Positions 6,075 to 6,495 of a DNA stretch of 6,495 nucleotides are shown piece after piece. The notes under the pieces were generated by a model. The model did no database searches. It was not told the origin of the DNA and worked only from the letters and a program-made list of their open reading frames with translations. Origin of the DNA: Nitrosomonadales bacterium (GTDB taxonomy: Bacteria; Pseudomonadota; Gammaproteobacteria; Burkholderiales; Gallionellaceae); assembly GCA_003235435.1 (NCBI GenBank), contig QJWF01000101.1, forward strand, positions 1-6,495, given 5' to 3'. Numbering within the stretch: position 1 is the stretch's first letter; every line of letters starts with the position of its first letter. The position numbers were made by a program, and so were the translations under genes.

Positions 6075-6428
6075 ATGGTTTTTGATATCAGTGTGGCGAT
6101 GACTTGGGTGTTGTTCATTGCCCTGTTTCCGATAACATTCTTCTGGTTAAGGCGTGCCTGGCGCATTGCGGTGAAGCGAGACTTTTCCGAAGTCGCACTG
6201 AAACGCGGCATGTTGCCGGACAAACCCGAGAAATATGCGCCCTATGTCGCAGCCATCAACCTGCTTGGGGGCGTAATCGTCGCGGTTGTAATTCTCTGCG
6301 TGCTGACGGCCCAATTTGATTATGCAACATGGAGTGCAACAGCAGGGGTCACAATCTGGTCTAAACTCATGGCCGATTTCATCATTAGGCGCCATGCCCA
6401 TCCTTTCAACTTTAAAAAGAAGACTTGA
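6075..6428 (+). CDS. Small membrane protein of unknown function
   Basis: I do not recognise this 117-residue protein. It has two convincing membrane helices, about 8-27 (rich in Phe, Leu and Ile) and about 57-79 (AAINLLGGVIVAVVILCVLT). The first is followed by a basic stretch RRAWRIAVKR, and the linker between the helices, about 30 residues, is charged. A third, weaker hydrophobic stretch (about 84-102) leads into a basic tail RRHAHPFNFKKK. By the positive-inside rule the linker and the tail should be cytoplasmic. With two helices only, the tail and linker would fall on the same side, which fits. It starts just after the symporter terminator and overlaps the following gene by one base, so it may serve the transporter or belong to the next unit. 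An ATG at 6072 would add one residue. It looks like a real gene because of its good ribosome binding site, its hydrophobic pattern and its tight junction with the next frame. Confidence 0.75.
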   Translation: MVFDISVAMTWVLFIALFPITFFWLRRAWRIAVKRDFSEVALKRGMLPDKPEKYAPYVAAINLLGGVIVAVVILCVLTAQFDYATWSATAGVTIWSKLMADFIIRRHAHPFNFKKKT

Positions 6429-6495
6429 TGAACTTTGGCGAAGAACAGTTCATCCGCACAGACTCAGTGAGCCGCCTGAAAGACAATCTGGGGTA
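6428..6495 (+). CDS. Start of a further gene, cut by the window edge
   Basis: An open frame begins at the ATG 6428-6430, sharing its A with the TGA stop of the preceding gene (TGATG). Twenty-two complete codons are visible (MNFGEEQFIRTDSVSRLKDN and then LG) with no stop before the edge. A weak purine-rich stretch (AGAAGA, 6419-6424) precedes it. The overlap suggests translational coupling with the small membrane protein. The fragment is polar and charged and too short for a family assignment. Confidence 0.6.
   Translation, partial: MNFGEEQFIRTDSVSRLKDNLG

Noticed and set aside
5390..6223. 277-residue open frame on the minus strand
   Set aside because: It is antisense to the symporter 3' end and crosses the terminator and the next gene start. 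Its composition is that of a shadow frame.

Overview
This 6.5 kb window looks like an ordinary stretch of a proteobacterial chromosome, most likely from a betaproteobacterium. That placement is an inference from gene content, a moderately high GC, use of TTG starts and the order of genes; no rRNA or other lineage marker is present. Nearly all of it is coding, with short gaps. I see no tRNA, rRNA, insertion sequence, phage gene or CRISPR array.

Left part (about 98-1116, minus strand): two housekeeping genes in a tight operon. A small CoA-binding (YccU-type) Rossmann protein is followed, with an ATGA overlap, by tag (DNA-3-methyladenine glycosylase I). The first 97 bases hold an imperfect stem-loop but no gene I can support. 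A 65 bp divergent gap (1117-1181) contains a good -10 element for the plus-strand genes.

Middle part (1182-3787, plus strand): a 633-residue regulatory protein combines a cNMP-binding-like domain, two CBS domains, a DUF294 putative nucleotidyltransferase domain and its C-terminal partner domain. It overlaps by a TTGA junction with a DEDDh (DnaQ-like) 3'-5' exonuclease. Both genes appear to start with TTG.

Right part (3926 to the end, plus strand): a two-gene sodium:solute symporter operon, with a DUF4212 small subunit and a 603-residue SSF large subunit related to acetate permease ActP. A 138 bp gap with a candidate sigma-70 promoter precedes it, and a strong intrinsic terminator follows it. 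A small membrane protein of unknown function starts immediately after the terminator, and its stop overlaps the start of a further gene cut by the window edge.

Taken together, the plus-strand genes suggest a carboxylate (acetate-like) uptake module beside a predicted nucleotide-sensing protein. The pairing of the CBS/DUF294 protein, the exonuclease and the symporter is, from memory, recurrent in proteobacteria, but what joins them functionally is not established by this sequence. I did not find a clearly new system. The points most worth a second look are the EF-hand-like loop inside the symporter, the signalling protein/exonuclease pair, and the terminator that sits almost on top of the next ribosome binding site.
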